Source: Paenibacillus polymyxa
GTDB lineage: Bacteria; Bacillota; Bacilli; Paenibacillales; Paenibacillaceae
Direction: 5' to 3'
DNA length: 64,000 bases
Assembly: GCF_001719045.1 (NCBI RefSeq)
Contig: NZ_CP015423.1
Coordinates: forward strand, 682,001 to 746,000
Below, in pieces: positions 16,781-27,057 of this stretch; within the stretch, counting starts at the first letter, position 1, and each line of letters opens with the position of its first letter. A program made the translations under genes and the position numbers. The notes beneath the pieces are model-generated. The model searched no databases and had not been told where the DNA came from. It saw nothing but the letters and a program-made list of their open reading frames with translations.

Positions 16781-18499
16781 ATGCGTGCTTTTCATTTTAC
16801 GGAAGACGGATCTATCGAAACTAAATTAACCGGAAAAGATCTACTTGCCAACCCCCTGCTAAATAAAGGAGTGGCTTTTACCCTGGAAGAACGGAAACAG
16901 CTTGGACTTGATGGTCTCCTTCCTCCTACGATATTAACTATTGAGGAGCAGGTTCAGCGGGTTTACGAGCAATTTCAGAGCCAACCGGATAATTTGCGTA
17001 AAAATGTTGCGTTAAATGATCTTTTTAATCGGAATACCGTTCTTTATTATCGTTTGCTCTCTGAGCACCTAAGCGAAATGCTCCCGATTGTTTATACACC
17101 AACAGTAGGCCAGGCTATACAGGAATACAGTCATGAATATCACAAGCCTGGTGGTATGTATTTATCTATCGATAATCTTGCGGGTATTGGAGAGGCTTTT
17201 AAGAATTTGAACCTAGACCCTGATGATATCGACCTGATCGTAGCCACAGATTCCGAGAGTATTTTGGGAATCGGGGACTGGGGAGTCGGAGGTATTAATA
17301 TCTCTATTGGTAAGCTTGCTGTGTATACAGCTGCTGCTGGTATAGATCCTAGCCGGGTGCTGGCAGTTGTTCTTGATGCAGGTACAAACAACGAGAAGCT
17401 ATTGGAAGATCCTTTATACATGGGGAATCGCCATAAACGTGTACGTGGAGAACAATATGACCAATTTATTGACACTTATGTTCAAGCTGCACTTTCCTTT
17501 TTCCCGAATGCCCTGCTGCACTGGGAAGATCTGGGCAATGTCAACGCACGGAACATTATCAATAAATACGGAAATAGTATTCTGACTTTCAATGACGATA
17601 TTCAAGGTACTGGAGCGGTTACGCTCGCAGGTGTGATGTCTGGTGTTCAATTGTCCGGAATCCCACTGAGCAAGCATCGGGTGCTAGTCTTTGGTCCAGG
17701 AGCTGCCGGAATCGGCAATGCAGACCAAATTAGCGCTGCCATGATGCTGGAAGGACTGTCAGAAGCAGAAGCAAGACGTAACTTCTGGGCTTATGATTAC
17801 CGCGGCCTGCTCACCAACGAAACAGAAGGACTTTTTCCATTCCAGGTCCCTTATGTGCGTGATGTTGCAGAATGCCGTGACTGGGAACATGCTGAGGATG
17901 GCAAAATCCCTTTGCTTGAAGTCATTCGCCGCGTGAAACCGACGATTATGATCGGTACTTCCGGTGTTACTGGGGCATTCAGTGAGGAAATCGTTAAAGA
18001 AATGGCCAAGCATACAGAACGTCCTATTATTATGCCTATGTCCAACCCGACTCCACTGGCAGAAGCAACTCCGCAAGATTTGATCCACTGGACCGAAGGA
18101 AAAGCCCTCATTGCAACAGGAAGTCCTTTCGAGCCAGTGATCTATAACAATATTAAGTTTGAAATTGGGCAATCCAACAATGCTTTCGTATTCCCGGGTC
18201 TGGGTCTCGGCGCAATCGTGGTAAAATCCAAAATTATAACAGATAGCATGTTTGCAGCAGCTGCCCATGCAGTAGCTCAAATGGTTGATTTGTCGCAGCC
18301 TGGTGCTTCCCTGCTACCAAAAATCAACGAGCTACGAGAAGTATCTGAAGCGGTAGCCGTGGCTGTAGCTAAGGCAGCAGTTCAGGATGGAGTAGCGCGT
18401 CATCAACCGGACGATATCGCACAAGCGGTTCGAGATGCGATGTGGGACTGCAAATATAAACCCATCAAACAATATGGTCAGGAAGCGGTCCTGGTTTAA
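16781..18499 (+). CDS. NAD-dependent malic enzyme or malolactic enzyme
   Basis: A 572-residue enzyme of the long malic enzyme family, acting in the cytosol on L-malate (to pyruvate + CO2, or to lactate + CO2 for malolactic forms). Signatures: [11 protein letters not shown] and G-L-D-G-L-L-P-P at the start, [12 protein letters not shown] (malic enzyme signature region), [11 protein letters not shown] with the metal-binding Asp pair, and the NAD motif [13 protein letters not shown]. Sequence alone does not separate malic from malolactic activity; the next gene, a malate-type permease, fits either. ATG at 16781 follows AGAAGGAA; a TTG two codons earlier is less likely. Confidence 0.85.
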   Translation: MRAFHFTEDGSIETKLTGKDLLANPLLNKGVAFTLEERKQLGLDGLLPPTILTIEEQVQRVYEQFQSQPDNLRKNVALNDLFNRNTVLYYRLLSEHLSEMLPIVYTPTVGQAIQEYSHEYHKPGGMYLSIDNLAGIGEAFKNLNLDPDDIDLIVATDSESILGIGDWGVGGINISIGKLAVYTAAAGIDPSRVLAVVLDAGTNNEKLLEDPLYMGNRHKRVRGEQYDQFIDTYVQAALSFFPNALLHWEDLGNVNARNIINKYGNSILTFNDDIQGTGAVTLAGVMSGVQLSGIPLSKHRVLVFGPGAAGIGNADQISAAMMLEGLSEAEARRNFWAYDYRGLLTNETEGLFPFQVPYVRDVAECRDWEHAEDGKIPLLEVIRRVKPTIMIGTSGVTGAFSEEIVKEMAKHTERPIIMPMSNPTPLAEATPQDLIHWTEGKALIATGSPFEPVIYNNIKFEIGQSNNAFVFPGLGLGAIVVKSKIITDSMFAAAAHAVAQMVDLSQPGASLLPKINELREVSEAVAVAVAKAAVQDGVARHQPDDIAQAVRDAMWDCKYKPIKQYGQEAVLV

Positions 18500-18554
18500 A
18501 AAATAGCGAACAACATCAAATTTGTACTTGCATATGCAAAGTGATTATTTAACT

Positions 18555-18580
18555 GATGTCCGCCATTTTTGGCGGACATC
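18555..18580 (+). other. Intercistronic hairpin
   Basis: GATGTCCGCC-ATTTTT-GGCGGACATC, a 10-base perfect stem between the malic enzyme stop and the permease. It lacks a downstream T-run, so it is more likely an mRNA-stability or partial-attenuation element than a terminator. Confidence 0.6.
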
Positions 18581-18598
18581 TTCATTGGAGGCGACATC

Positions 18599-19558
18599 AT
18601 GGCTACAGGTCATATTTTTATTATCTTAATTCCTATTTTCTTTGTCATTTTAATTGGTTATTTCGCAGGATTGTTTAAGGCTTTTAACCCTGCTTCTTCT
18701 AAGGGATTAAATACACTCGTGACGAAGTTTGCTCTACCTGCACACTTGTTTATTGGTATCACGACGACACCCAGAGAGACGTTGATTCAAAAGTGGCCCT
18801 TTCTTGTGGCTTTGCTACTTGGTGTAATCGGCTTTTATATTGTATTGCTCATTGTTTATCGCTTAATTGCCAAAAAAGGCCTGACTGAATCCTCCATGTT
18901 CGCATTGAATTCGACACAGCCTTCTTTTGCATTCATGGGAATTCCGGTTCTCGGCAGCTTGTTCGGAAGTGCGGCAGTCGCCATCCCGATTGCGATTACT
19001 GGGATCGTCGTTAATGCCATTCTTGATCCGCTTGCAAGTATTTTGGGAACGGTCGGTCAGCGCAAAACAACAGAATCCGACGGCACTAAAGGCAACTTAT
19101 TTAAAGTCACTATGAAATCAGTCCTTCATGGACTCAGCGAGCCGCTTGCCTGCGTACCCTTGTTTGGTGTCGTATTGACTCTATGTGGATTCCACGCTCC
19201 GAAACTTTTGCAATCCATGTTTGATCAAATCGGCAATATTACTGCTGGTACAGCCTTATTTGCCATCGGGGTAACCATTGGTATCAAAAAGATTACGTTC
19301 AGTCCAAAAGCACTTAGCATCGCTGTGCTGAAAGCCATCGTGATGCCTATTGTTATGCTCGGTATTGCTGTTCTAATAGGACTATCCCATGAAGATGTAA
19401 CCAAAGCCGTACTGCTTGTCGCTTTTCCCGGCTCGGCTGTGGCCGCTATGATTGCTACCCGTTATGAAACACTGGAAACGGAAGCTGCATCTGCATTTGT
19501 TATTAGCTCAGTCTTATCGCTCATTTCACTACCCTTACTCATTTCACTTCTTTTATAG
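18599..19558 (+). CDS. AEC-family transporter, malate permease-like
   Basis: A 319-residue membrane protein with about ten hydrophobic helices and the auxin-efflux-carrier/MleP family pattern, including S-T-Q-P-S-F-A-F-M-G-I-P-V-L in the middle and F-P-G-S-A-V-A-A-M-I near the end. MleP members carry malate. It follows the malic enzyme gene after 99 bases and likely supplies its substrate. The ATG at 18599 has TTGGAGG 7 bases upstream. Substrate is inferred from the neighbour gene. Confidence 0.78.
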   Translation: MATGHIFIILIPIFFVILIGYFAGLFKAFNPASSKGLNTLVTKFALPAHLFIGITTTPRETLIQKWPFLVALLLGVIGFYIVLLIVYRLIAKKGLTESSMFALNSTQPSFAFMGIPVLGSLFGSAAVAIPIAITGIVVNAILDPLASILGTVGQRKTTESDGTKGNLFKVTMKSVLHGLSEPLACVPLFGVVLTLCGFHAPKLLQSMFDQIGNITAGTALFAIGVTIGIKKITFSPKALSIAVLKAIVMPIVMLGIAVLIGLSHEDVTKAVLLVAFPGSAVAAMIATRYETLETEAASAFVISSVLSLISLPLLISLLL

Positions 19559-19721
19559 GGACAGAAACTTAAGAACCCTCAATGCAATCCAGGTATTTAT
19601 AGGTATAAAGCATACCCGTTTGCTCTCATTTATCTTATTTTTTAAATATTGTTTGAACAATAAAGTGATTTAGTAAGAATTGAGTTGGAAAAACAACATA
19701 AAATCCAGTTTTGCCGACAAG

Positions 19722-19765
19722 CGGCGGTCCCATCGTTTCATTCACTAGGGGCCGCCGTTCTTTTT
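19722..19765 (+). terminator. Terminator after the malate permease
   Basis: CGGCGGTCCC (19722-19731) pairs with GGGGCCGCCG (19748-19757, one G-U), then TTCTTTTT. The gap 19559-19883 holds this element and AT-rich promoter-like sequence, nothing else that can be supported. Confidence 0.75.
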
Positions 19766-19883
19766 GAATAACCTTCTACTCTCCCTTTTAATAAATACCT
19801 AACATTTAGAAAGCAAATTGTCGAAATATATATGGGGTAGGTTGTATATGAAACTAAATTGCTAATTCAAAGGAGAAGAAAAC

Positions 19884-21647
19884 GTGAAAAACTTGAAGTG
19901 GAGAACTATGTCCTTTTTTGGTAAAAATCTATTAATCTCTTTTCTTAACATCGTATTAATAGGTGCTATTCTCATCACATCCAGCTATATACTTCAAAAG
20001 AACATTCTCACCACGCAGCTGCAAGACCAAGTTAAAGTATTGACTAAAAAATGGGCAGAAGATGTTGACAAAACAAAAGTACAACAAGCATTAAGCGAAA
20101 AAGATTATAACGGTTCTGCTCAACAGGATTTACGCAAATTCCTAGATTCTATCCACACATTTTATCCTAATGTTGCCCAAGCTTACATATTTGGCACAGA
20201 ACTAACAGAAGGAAATCAAACCTCCATTATTGGCGTTCCTACAAATTTAGTCCAAGCTTTCCAAGACTCGAAGATGAATATTGGGGATATGTACACTCTT
20301 CCAGACGAAAATGTACAAGGTGTAAATAAAATGCTTCAATCTAAAGACTCAGCGTTTAGCAGCTTTTATACTGACGATTTTGGTACATGGACGACCATTG
20401 TTTACCCAATTACAGATGAAAGCGGTAAAATCACAAGTGCGATATACTTTGACGTAGACGCGAGCTCTGTACCTAACGGACTTCATAAATTGCTTGTATA
20501 TGGTGTTTCATTGCTCATTCTGTTCCTTGCGATCTTCTTAACGGTCCAATATTTACTGGTAAAACGTACCCTCTCCCCGATTCGTAGCCTGATGAAGGGC
20601 ATTGAAGAAGTCAGCGAGGGGAATCTGAATGTAAAAATCAAGACAGGCGAGGACGACCTTGGCATTATCAATCAAAAATTTAATTCTATGATCAAACGCC
20701 TTAACGATACCATGGTGAAAGTACAGGATACGACGCAAGAAGTTACGGGATCTGCCCAGGAATTGTTAAGCATTAGCGAGAAAAACAGTACGAATACGAA
20801 CGTCATTAACAGCAATATTCAGGAAATAACCCAGGGGCTTGAAGCTCAGGATCACGCAGCACTTGAAAGCTCCAGAGCTATGAATGAAATGTCGACAGTT
20901 ATCCAAACGATTGCCGAAAGCTCCTCTTCCGTAGCCGATCAAGCTTATTCTATGGAAAAACGCTCCGTTGAAGGCAATCAGGTAGCCCAAAAGCTTTCCG
21001 CTCAAATGGACTCCATCTCCACTACAATGGAAAGTACAGCTGATTCCGTTAATGCGCTGCAGAACCGTTCTAACGAAATCAGCAATATCGTCAGCATCAT
21101 TACAGGCATTGCCAGTCAAACGAATCTGCTGGCACTGAACGCTTCTATTGAAGCTGCCAGAGTCGGTGAAGAGGGCAAAGGTTTTGCAGTAGTAGCGGGA
21201 GAGGTGCGTAATTTGGCTGAACAGTCTCAAGAGTCTGCCAAACAAATTGCAGAGCTTATTGAAGAAATCCAAAAAGAAATTGAGCAGACTGTAAAAGGCA
21301 TCAGCCTTGGTACAAAAGAAGTTCACATTGGGCTAGAAGTTACGAAGCAAACAGGCGAAATGTTCTCTGAAATTTTAGATGCGTCTAATAAAGTGTCGTC
21401 ACAAATTCAAGAGGTATCCAGCGCAACGGAGCAGATCTCGGCCAGCACGCAGGAAATGTCAGCTACCTCTGACGAGCTGTCTTCGACAGTTAGCAAAACA
21501 GTCGACAGCAGCAAACAAATCGAGCATACCATTGGAGAACAGGCTGAGTCTATGGCTTCTATTGTCCAAGCTTCTGACAAACTCACATTGATGTCTGGGG
21601 AGCTGGAAGAGCTCATTTCGTTCTTCAAGGTGAACCGGGAAGCCTAA
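19884..21647 (+). CDS. Methyl-accepting chemotaxis protein
   Basis: A 587-residue transmembrane chemoreceptor. Order: N-terminal helix (residues ~14-36), an extracellular cache-like sensor (~40-200), second helix ([12 protein letters not shown] near 210-230), HAMP domain, then a long coiled signalling domain with the hairpin tip [18 protein letters not shown] and E-V-R-N-L-A-E-Q-S that binds CheA/CheW. The GTG start at 19884 has AAGGAG 7 bases upstream. The gene stands alone with its own terminator; the ligand cannot be predicted, though malate and galactan genes flank it. Confidence 0.93.
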   Translation: MKNLKWRTMSFFGKNLLISFLNIVLIGAILITSSYILQKNILTTQLQDQVKVLTKKWAEDVDKTKVQQALSEKDYNGSAQQDLRKFLDSIHTFYPNVAQAYIFGTELTEGNQTSIIGVPTNLVQAFQDSKMNIGDMYTLPDENVQGVNKMLQSKDSAFSSFYTDDFGTWTTIVYPITDESGKITSAIYFDVDASSVPNGLHKLLVYGVSLLILFLAIFLTVQYLLVKRTLSPIRSLMKGIEEVSEGNLNVKIKTGEDDLGIINQKFNSMIKRLNDTMVKVQDTTQEVTGSAQELLSISEKNSTNTNVINSNIQEITQGLEAQDHAALESSRAMNEMSTVIQTIAESSSSVADQAYSMEKRSVEGNQVAQKLSAQMDSISTTMESTADSVNALQNRSNEISNIVSIITGIASQTNLLALNASIEAARVGEEGKGFAVVAGEVRNLAEQSQESAKQIAELIEEIQKEIEQTVKGISLGTKEVHIGLEVTKQTGEMFSEILDASNKVSSQIQEVSSATEQISASTQEMSATSDELSSTVSKTVDSSKQIEHTIGEQAESMASIVQASDKLTLMSGELEELISFFKVNREA

Positions 21648-21679
21648 TTTTATAACTCCAAGTAACTCAAGATAACAAT

Positions 21680-21722
21680 AAAGAACCTCTAGTCTGCATA
21701 GAATGCGAACTAGAGGTTCTTT
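21680..21722. terminator. Bidirectional terminator between the chemoreceptor gene and ganB
   Basis: AAAGAACCTCTAGT pairs with ACTAGAGGTTCTTT; an inner TGCAT/ATGC extends the stem. Confidence 0.88.
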
Positions 21723-21742
21723 GATCTACTCTTACATACTTC

Positions 21743-22795
21743 TTAATTTATAAATCCTTCCAAAGCTGAGGTTGGTTTACCGTCAGCCTGCCAAGCACCT
21801 TTGTTACAACCTTGATTGTAACCTGGAGTTGCAGCCGGCTCCCAATAAAATACCCCTGTACCCTTGCCGCCTCCAATGTTACGAACCTTTGTTTTGATTG
21901 CAGAAATAAATGCCTTGGAAGCAGCAGGTTCGTTATATTCCATTCCGATTTCACTGATGACAATGCCTTTGCCGTATTTGGCAATGAGGTTATTGGCATT
22001 GGCAATCGTCTGGTCCACCTTACCCTGCCAGTCAGAAGGAGACGGATACAGAGACAGCCCGATGAGATCAAACTGAGCTCCATTATCAATCAGCCCACCG
22101 ATATTCCAGTTCAACACGGAACCGTTATCCCCGTTGGCTAAATGTACGATCGTTTTAGTACTGCTGCTAACCGATTTTACAGCATTATTACCTGTATTGA
22201 CGAGCCAGGCATAGTTTTTCATGTTCACCGAAGCTTTGCCGTCTTCCCAGAGCATTCCATTGTTCGTCTCATTACCGATCTGCACCCAGTCCGGTGTTAC
22301 CCCCTTGCTTTTCATCGTGTTCATAACATAGACCGTATGAGACCAGACTGCATCCATAAGTTGTGTAAATGTGAAATTGCGCCACGCATAAGGTTTGTTC
22401 TGTTGCCCTGGATCTGCCCAGGAATCACTATAATGTAGAGTCAGCATCACGCTCATGCCCAATTTTTTAGCTCGCTGTGCCAGCTCTGCTGCCTTTTCGG
22501 CATTCATGTATCCGCTTGCATAATCTTTCATGTCAGGGTTTACCCACACACGGATACGTACCGAGTTGATCTGATAGTCATCTCGCAAAATTTGCAGTAT
22601 ATCTCGACGAACACCCTTTTTATCCTTCCAAGTCATACCTTGCGCTTCCATTCCTGCTACCCAGCTTATATCTGCTCCTTTGGCGAAAGCAGGGGCGGCC
22701 GAAGCCGCACCTAACCCCACAGAGCCCAACGGATACAATAAGCTGGATAACAAGATCAACATCGCAAATACCATAATGCGGTTACCTGTTTTCAT
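21743..22795 (-). CDS. ganB: Arabinogalactan endo-beta-1,4-galactanase (GH53)
   Basis: A 350-residue secreted enzyme that cuts the beta-1,4-galactan side chains of pectin into galacto-oligosaccharides. A Sec signal peptide covers residues 1-36 (cleavage near A-S-A-A-P-A-F-A). The GH53 barrel shows ADISWVAGMEAQG, the acid/base Glu176 in VQIGNETNNGM and the nucleophile Glu282 in VISEIGMEY. The ATG at 22795 is 8 bases after GGAGG. It is the last gene of the galactan operon, 103 bases after ganA, and supplies the substrate for the importer encoded upstream. Confidence 0.93.
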   Translation of the reverse strand: MKTGNRIMVFAMLILLSSLLYPLGSVGLGAASAAPAFAKGADISWVAGMEAQGMTWKDKKGVRRDILQILRDDYQINSVRIRVWVNPDMKDYASGYMNAEKAAELAQRAKKLGMSVMLTLHYSDSWADPGQQNKPYAWRNFTFTQLMDAVWSHTVYVMNTMKSKGVTPDWVQIGNETNNGMLWEDGKASVNMKNYAWLVNTGNNAVKSVSSSTKTIVHLANGDNGSVLNWNIGGLIDNGAQFDLIGLSLYPSPSDWQGKVDQTIANANNLIAKYGKGIVISEIGMEYNEPAASKAFISAIKTKVRNIGGGKGTGVFYWEPAATPGYNQGCNKGAWQADGKPTSALEGFIN

Positions 22796-22898
22796 AAGTA
22801 CATCCTCCATTCAAATTGTATACTCCTCATTGCCTCTGACCAATCTACCAGCTCCCTCACTCGGGAAAACGATAGAGATCACACTTTAATATCATGTT

Positions 22899-24986
22899 CT
22901 ATTTATTGCGCTCTGTCTTTAAAACCTTAACAGCGTAGGCATCCAATTGAACGCTACCGTCTTCTATCGCATGATTTTCAAGCATATCCGCATAAGTTCG
23001 TCCATCCAACGTAATCTTTTGCGACTCATGCGTGAAATTCAGTATAAAAATATAATCATGAACCCCATCGGTACGAATCGCCGTATTCACTCCATGAGGC
23101 AACTTCACATTGAGCGCTTTACTGATTCTTGCATCATCAATTAAACTTCTGTAAAAATGACTGTGGAATAGTCCGATGTTGCGTGATGCGATGTAATAAG
23201 CCTTTCCCTGTCCCAAACGGTTCACCGTCAAAGCCGGACGGCCTGCATAAAAGTCTGAGCCGTACACAGCCAGTACCTCCGCACCCTCCGTATGAATGAG
23301 ATCACACAATTCTACAGCTTCATACTCCCCTTGCAGATCCAGCTCATTGCCTTCAACCGGCAAAATGTGATTACGATCATGATCATGCAATCCGTCAATC
23401 TCTTCCGACCAGATCCCCAGCGTCTTACGAAGCGGGCCCGGAAAGCCTCCAAGGAAGCACAAATCATGTTCATCTACGATACCAGACCAATAGGTTGCTA
23501 CGAAAACGCCGCCATTTTCAACAAATTTCTGTATACGCTCCCCCACACCACTGCGGACCATATACAACATCGGAGCTACCAAAAGTTTGTATTTGGAGAA
23601 ATCTGCATCCATATGAATGACATCTACAGGCACACCCTGCTCCCAAAGTGCCAAATAATGCGCTTCAGCTGTCTCCTCATATTTCACACCTTTGTTCCGC
23701 GGTCCCTGTGAATCGTTGATTCCCCAACGGTTCTCCCAGTCAAAAATGACTGCGGCCTCCGCCGGTACAGTTGTACCGATAACCTCCTCCAGTTTTTCCA
23801 GCGCATTACCGACATGAGTCACATCCCCGAATACCCGAGTGTGCTCATGTCCGACATGATCGACGACCGCACCGTGCAGCTTTTCACTCGAACCCCGACT
23901 TTTCCGCCACTGAAAATATTGAACGGTGTCTGACCCGTGTGCCACAGCCTGTAAAGACGATAGCAGATGCATTCCCGGCCGCTTCAGCTTGCTAACGTCT
24001 TGCCAGTTCGTCAAACTCGGCGTACTCTCCATGAGCATCCAAGGCTTGCCTCCCTTGATTGAACGAATAATATCGTGCATCATGGCCACTTTCGCAGCTT
24101 GACGGCTATCATCTCCCTCACGGTCATGCCACGTCGGGTAACTATCCCAGGATATAACATCGAGCAGATCAGCAAACTTCCAGTAGTTCAATCCTTCAAA
24201 AAACTCCATCAAATTGGTTGTGACTGGAATGGCTGGATTGGCAGCCTTGAGCGGCACAATCTCATGTTTGATAAAATCTGCGGTCTGATCGGTCACAAAC
24301 CGTCTCCAGTCCAAATTCATAGCATGGACCTGTGTCTCACCATGAGGTGCCGGAGATTCAATTTGGCTCCAATCTGTAACTGTATGACTCCAAAAGGTCG
24401 TCCACCATGCGTGATTGAGTTTGTCCAGCGTACCGTATTTATCCTGGACCCAAGCGCGAAATGCCTCCTGACAATAATCACAGTGACAATCTCCACCAAA
24501 TTCATTTGAAATATGCCAGCCAATAACAGCAGGATGGTTAGCATAACGCTCGGCTAGCTTCGTATTCATGATACGTACTTTTTCCCGATAAACAGGCGAC
24601 GTAGCACAGTGATTATGGCGAAACCCATGCAGATTACGGACACGGTTAGCCTCCACACGCAGCACCTCAGGATATTTTTGTGACATCCAGGCTGGTCTTG
24701 CTCCACTCGGAGTGGCCAAAAACGCATAAATTCCGTTCTCAGCAAACGAATCCAGAATACGGTCCAGCCACTCAAATGTAAATACACCTTCCTCAGGCTC
24801 CAATGAAACCCATGAGAAAATACCGACAGACATCACGTTACATTTGGCAAGTTTCATTAGACGGATATCCTCCGCTAACACCTCAGGGTAATGCTGCCAT
24901 TGCTCCGGGTTATAGTCCGCTCCATGCAGCATACGTGGAACTCGCTCACTAATGGGAGGGTACTTGATTATGTTTTGATTCGTCAC
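22899..24986 (-). CDS. ganA: Beta-galactosidase (GH42)
   Basis: A 695-residue cytoplasmic enzyme that releases galactose from imported galacto-oligosaccharides. GH42 features: G-A-D-Y-N-P-E-Q-W at the N-terminus, acid/base Glu162 in GWHISNEFGG, nucleophile Glu320 in WMLMESTPS, and Zn-type cysteines in C-H-C-D-Y-C plus an earlier Cys (NHC). No signal peptide. The GTG start at 24986 follows AAAGGAGATG. It lies 28 bases behind the second permease gene. Confidence 0.93.
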   Translation of the reverse strand: MTNQNIIKYPPISERVPRMLHGADYNPEQWQHYPEVLAEDIRLMKLAKCNVMSVGIFSWVSLEPEEGVFTFEWLDRILDSFAENGIYAFLATPSGARPAWMSQKYPEVLRVEANRVRNLHGFRHNHCATSPVYREKVRIMNTKLAERYANHPAVIGWHISNEFGGDCHCDYCQEAFRAWVQDKYGTLDKLNHAWWTTFWSHTVTDWSQIESPAPHGETQVHAMNLDWRRFVTDQTADFIKHEIVPLKAANPAIPVTTNLMEFFEGLNYWKFADLLDVISWDSYPTWHDREGDDSRQAAKVAMMHDIIRSIKGGKPWMLMESTPSLTNWQDVSKLKRPGMHLLSSLQAVAHGSDTVQYFQWRKSRGSSEKLHGAVVDHVGHEHTRVFGDVTHVGNALEKLEEVIGTTVPAEAAVIFDWENRWGINDSQGPRNKGVKYEETAEAHYLALWEQGVPVDVIHMDADFSKYKLLVAPMLYMVRSGVGERIQKFVENGGVFVATYWSGIVDEHDLCFLGGFPGPLRKTLGIWSEEIDGLHDHDRNHILPVEGNELDLQGEYEAVELCDLIHTEGAEVLAVYGSDFYAGRPALTVNRLGQGKAYYIASRNIGLFHSHFYRSLIDDARISKALNVKLPHGVNTAIRTDGVHDYIFILNFTHESQKITLDGRTYADMLENHAIEDGSVQLDAYAVKVLKTERNK

Positions 24987-25014
24987 TACAAATCATCTCC
25001 TTTTATGAAATCTA

Positions 25015-25893
25015 TTACTCTTTGACGGAACCTAGCGTCATACCTTTAACAAAATACTTTTGTAAAAATGGATATACAATGAGAATAGGCGCTGCACCAA
25101 TGAAAATTTGCGCTGCATTAACCGTCGTTTGAGAAAGTAATTCCATCTCTTTGGGACTCATGCTCATGGAACTCATGTCCTTCTGAATAATTACAGTTTG
25201 CAGGAACGTCGCCAGCGGATAATCCTTTGCATTGCTCAAATAGAGCAGACCGTCAAACCAGGAGTTCCAATGAAATACCATACTAAACAGCGCAATCGTA
25301 GCAATGGAAGGCATGGATATCGGTAAAAAGATACTAAACAATGTCCGAAAATGTCCTGCTCCGTCGATCAATGCGGCCTCTTCCATCTCTTTGGGAATTC
25401 CTCTAAAAAAGTTCAACATAAGGATGACCAGAAATGTGTTGACCGCTCCTGGCAAAACAAGTACCCAGAAGCTGTCCATGAGGTGGATCTTTTGAATAAC
25501 CATATAGAATGGAACCAGACCACCGTTAAAAATCATGCTGAATACGAACAACCATGAATATACGTTTCGGCTACGGAACACAGATGTTTCCTTTGAAAGT
25601 GGATAAGCAGCTAAAAAGGTAATAAGCAGTGTCAAGCCGGTTCCCAATACAGTCCGACAGACAGAAATCCAGATGGAGTGCAGAAAAATCGGGTTATTCA
25701 TCGTCTTCTTATAGGCTTCTAATGAAAATTGCACCGGCCACAGTCCAACCAGATTGGCATCTGCTGCTGATTTAGCACTAAATGATACCGCCAACACATG
25801 AATCAGCGGAACGATACACATGATGGACAAAATCACAAGCAAGCAAATATTAAACACATTGAAGATGCGGTATGGCGCTGTTTTATGATACAT
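25015..25893 (-). CDS. ABC transporter permease, CUT1 family (YtcP/LplC-like)
   Basis: A 292-residue membrane protein with six predicted helices and the EAA loop (EEAALIDGAGHFRTLFSIFLP) that contacts the ATPase. Family length and the C-terminal F-V-K-G-M-T-L-G-S-V-K-E are typical of carbohydrate uptake permeases of the YtcP type. No ATPase is encoded nearby, so a shared MsmX-type ATPase is expected. It forms the channel with the next permease and the lipoprotein encoded upstream, most likely for galacto-oligosaccharides. Confidence 0.9.
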   Translation of the reverse strand: MYHKTAPYRIFNVFNICLLVILSIMCIVPLIHVLAVSFSAKSAADANLVGLWPVQFSLEAYKKTMNNPIFLHSIWISVCRTVLGTGLTLLITFLAAYPLSKETSVFRSRNVYSWLFVFSMIFNGGLVPFYMVIQKIHLMDSFWVLVLPGAVNTFLVILMLNFFRGIPKEMEEAALIDGAGHFRTLFSIFLPISMPSIATIALFSMVFHWNSWFDGLLYLSNAKDYPLATFLQTVIIQKDMSSMSMSPKEMELLSQTTVNAAQIFIGAAPILIVYPFLQKYFVKGMTLGSVKE

Positions 25894-25920
25894 GACTCTC
25901 CCTCTTTCAGCCTTGTGGAA

Positions 25921-26811
25921 TCAAAATATGCGGTAACCTGCCCATTTGTAAGCAAGTCGATAAGATATCAGAATGAGAATCATACTAATAACGGATTTGA
26001 ACAACCCGATAGCAGTGGCAAAGCCCATTTCCCCATTGATTAACGCTGTCCGGTAGACGAATGTATCAATAATATCGCCTTTTTGGTAAACCAGCGGATT
26101 ATAAAGGTTGAAAATCTGGTCAAAACCGGCGTTCAGTACATTGCCAAGTGCAAGCGTTCCAACAACGACTACCATCGGAATTAACGAAGGTACAGTGATG
26201 TGTAGCGTCTGTCTCCAGCGGCTTGCTCCATCCATTTCAGAAGCCTCATACAACGAAGGATTAATACCCGCCAGTGCAGCGAGAAATACAATGGTGTTGT
26301 AGCCGAACTCCTTCCATATATCCGATACAATGACAGTAAACCGAAACCAGTTGTTATCTCCCAGAAAAAAGATAGGCTGTATCCCGATACTACCGAGAAT
26401 ACGGTTCATAAATCCATCTGTAGCCAATAGGTCAATCAGAATTCCGCCCAAGATGACCCACGACAGAAAGTGTGGCAGATAAACCAGTGTTTGAATGGAT
26501 CGCTGAAGTCCAACCTTGCGAATTTCATTCAGCAGTATAGCAAAAACAAACGGAACCACCAGATTGAAAAACATCTTTAACACAGCAATAATTAGCGTAT
26601 TCCAGACGACTTGAAGACTGTCCTCCCGTTGAAACAAAAAGCGGAAGTTATCCAGTCCAACCCACTCGGAACCCGTTATGCCTAGCCAAGGTTTGTAATT
26701 TTGAAAGGCCATCACGATGCCGCCCATCGGAATGTAGCTGAATACAATTAAGAAAATGATGGCTGGCAGCAGCATGATATGAAATGGCCACGTACGTTGC
26801 AGACTTCTCAT
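25921..26811 (-). CDS. ABC transporter permease, CUT1 family (LplB-like)
   Basis: A 296-residue permease with six helices and the EAA loop YEASEMDGASRWRQTLHITV. It begins MRSLQRTWPFHIMLLPA; the ATG at 26811 has GGAGG 7 bases upstream, while an ATG at 26847 precedes that site. The 27-base gap to the following permease shows they are co-transcribed. Likely partner in galactan oligosaccharide import. Confidence 0.9.
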   Translation of the reverse strand: MRSLQRTWPFHIMLLPAIIFLIVFSYIPMGGIVMAFQNYKPWLGITGSEWVGLDNFRFLFQREDSLQVVWNTLIIAVLKMFFNLVVPFVFAILLNEIRKVGLQRSIQTLVYLPHFLSWVILGGILIDLLATDGFMNRILGSIGIQPIFFLGDNNWFRFTVIVSDIWKEFGYNTIVFLAALAGINPSLYEASEMDGASRWRQTLHITVPSLIPMVVVVGTLALGNVLNAGFDQIFNLYNPLVYQKGDIIDTFVYRTALINGEMGFATAIGLFKSVISMILILISYRLAYKWAGYRIF

Positions 26812-27001
26812 TGCAGTTCCTCCTGTAACTCTCATGGTATACTTCAATTATAAAAGCGTTTTCGCTGTCCCAACAGTTCAAAAAACCAACATACATGGCA
26901 CAAAAGCAATCATTTTTTTAGCTCGCCAAACGAATAAAACTTTTTTTCAAATACACCATGATAGCGCATTCATTTCCACTCGATACGGATGAAGCTGTAG
27001 T

Positions 27002-27030
27002 AAAAAGGCTGTCCACCTCGGGACAGCCTT
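27002..27030 (-). terminator. Internal terminator between the binding-protein and permease genes
   Basis: On the minus strand AAGGCTGTCC-loop-GGACAGCCTTTTTA directly follows the binding-protein stop. Such partial terminators keep the binding protein in excess over the permeases. The remaining bases up to 26811 contain no clear second promoter. Confidence 0.75.
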
Positions 27031-27057
27031 CCTACTCTGTTACAACATCATTGGTTT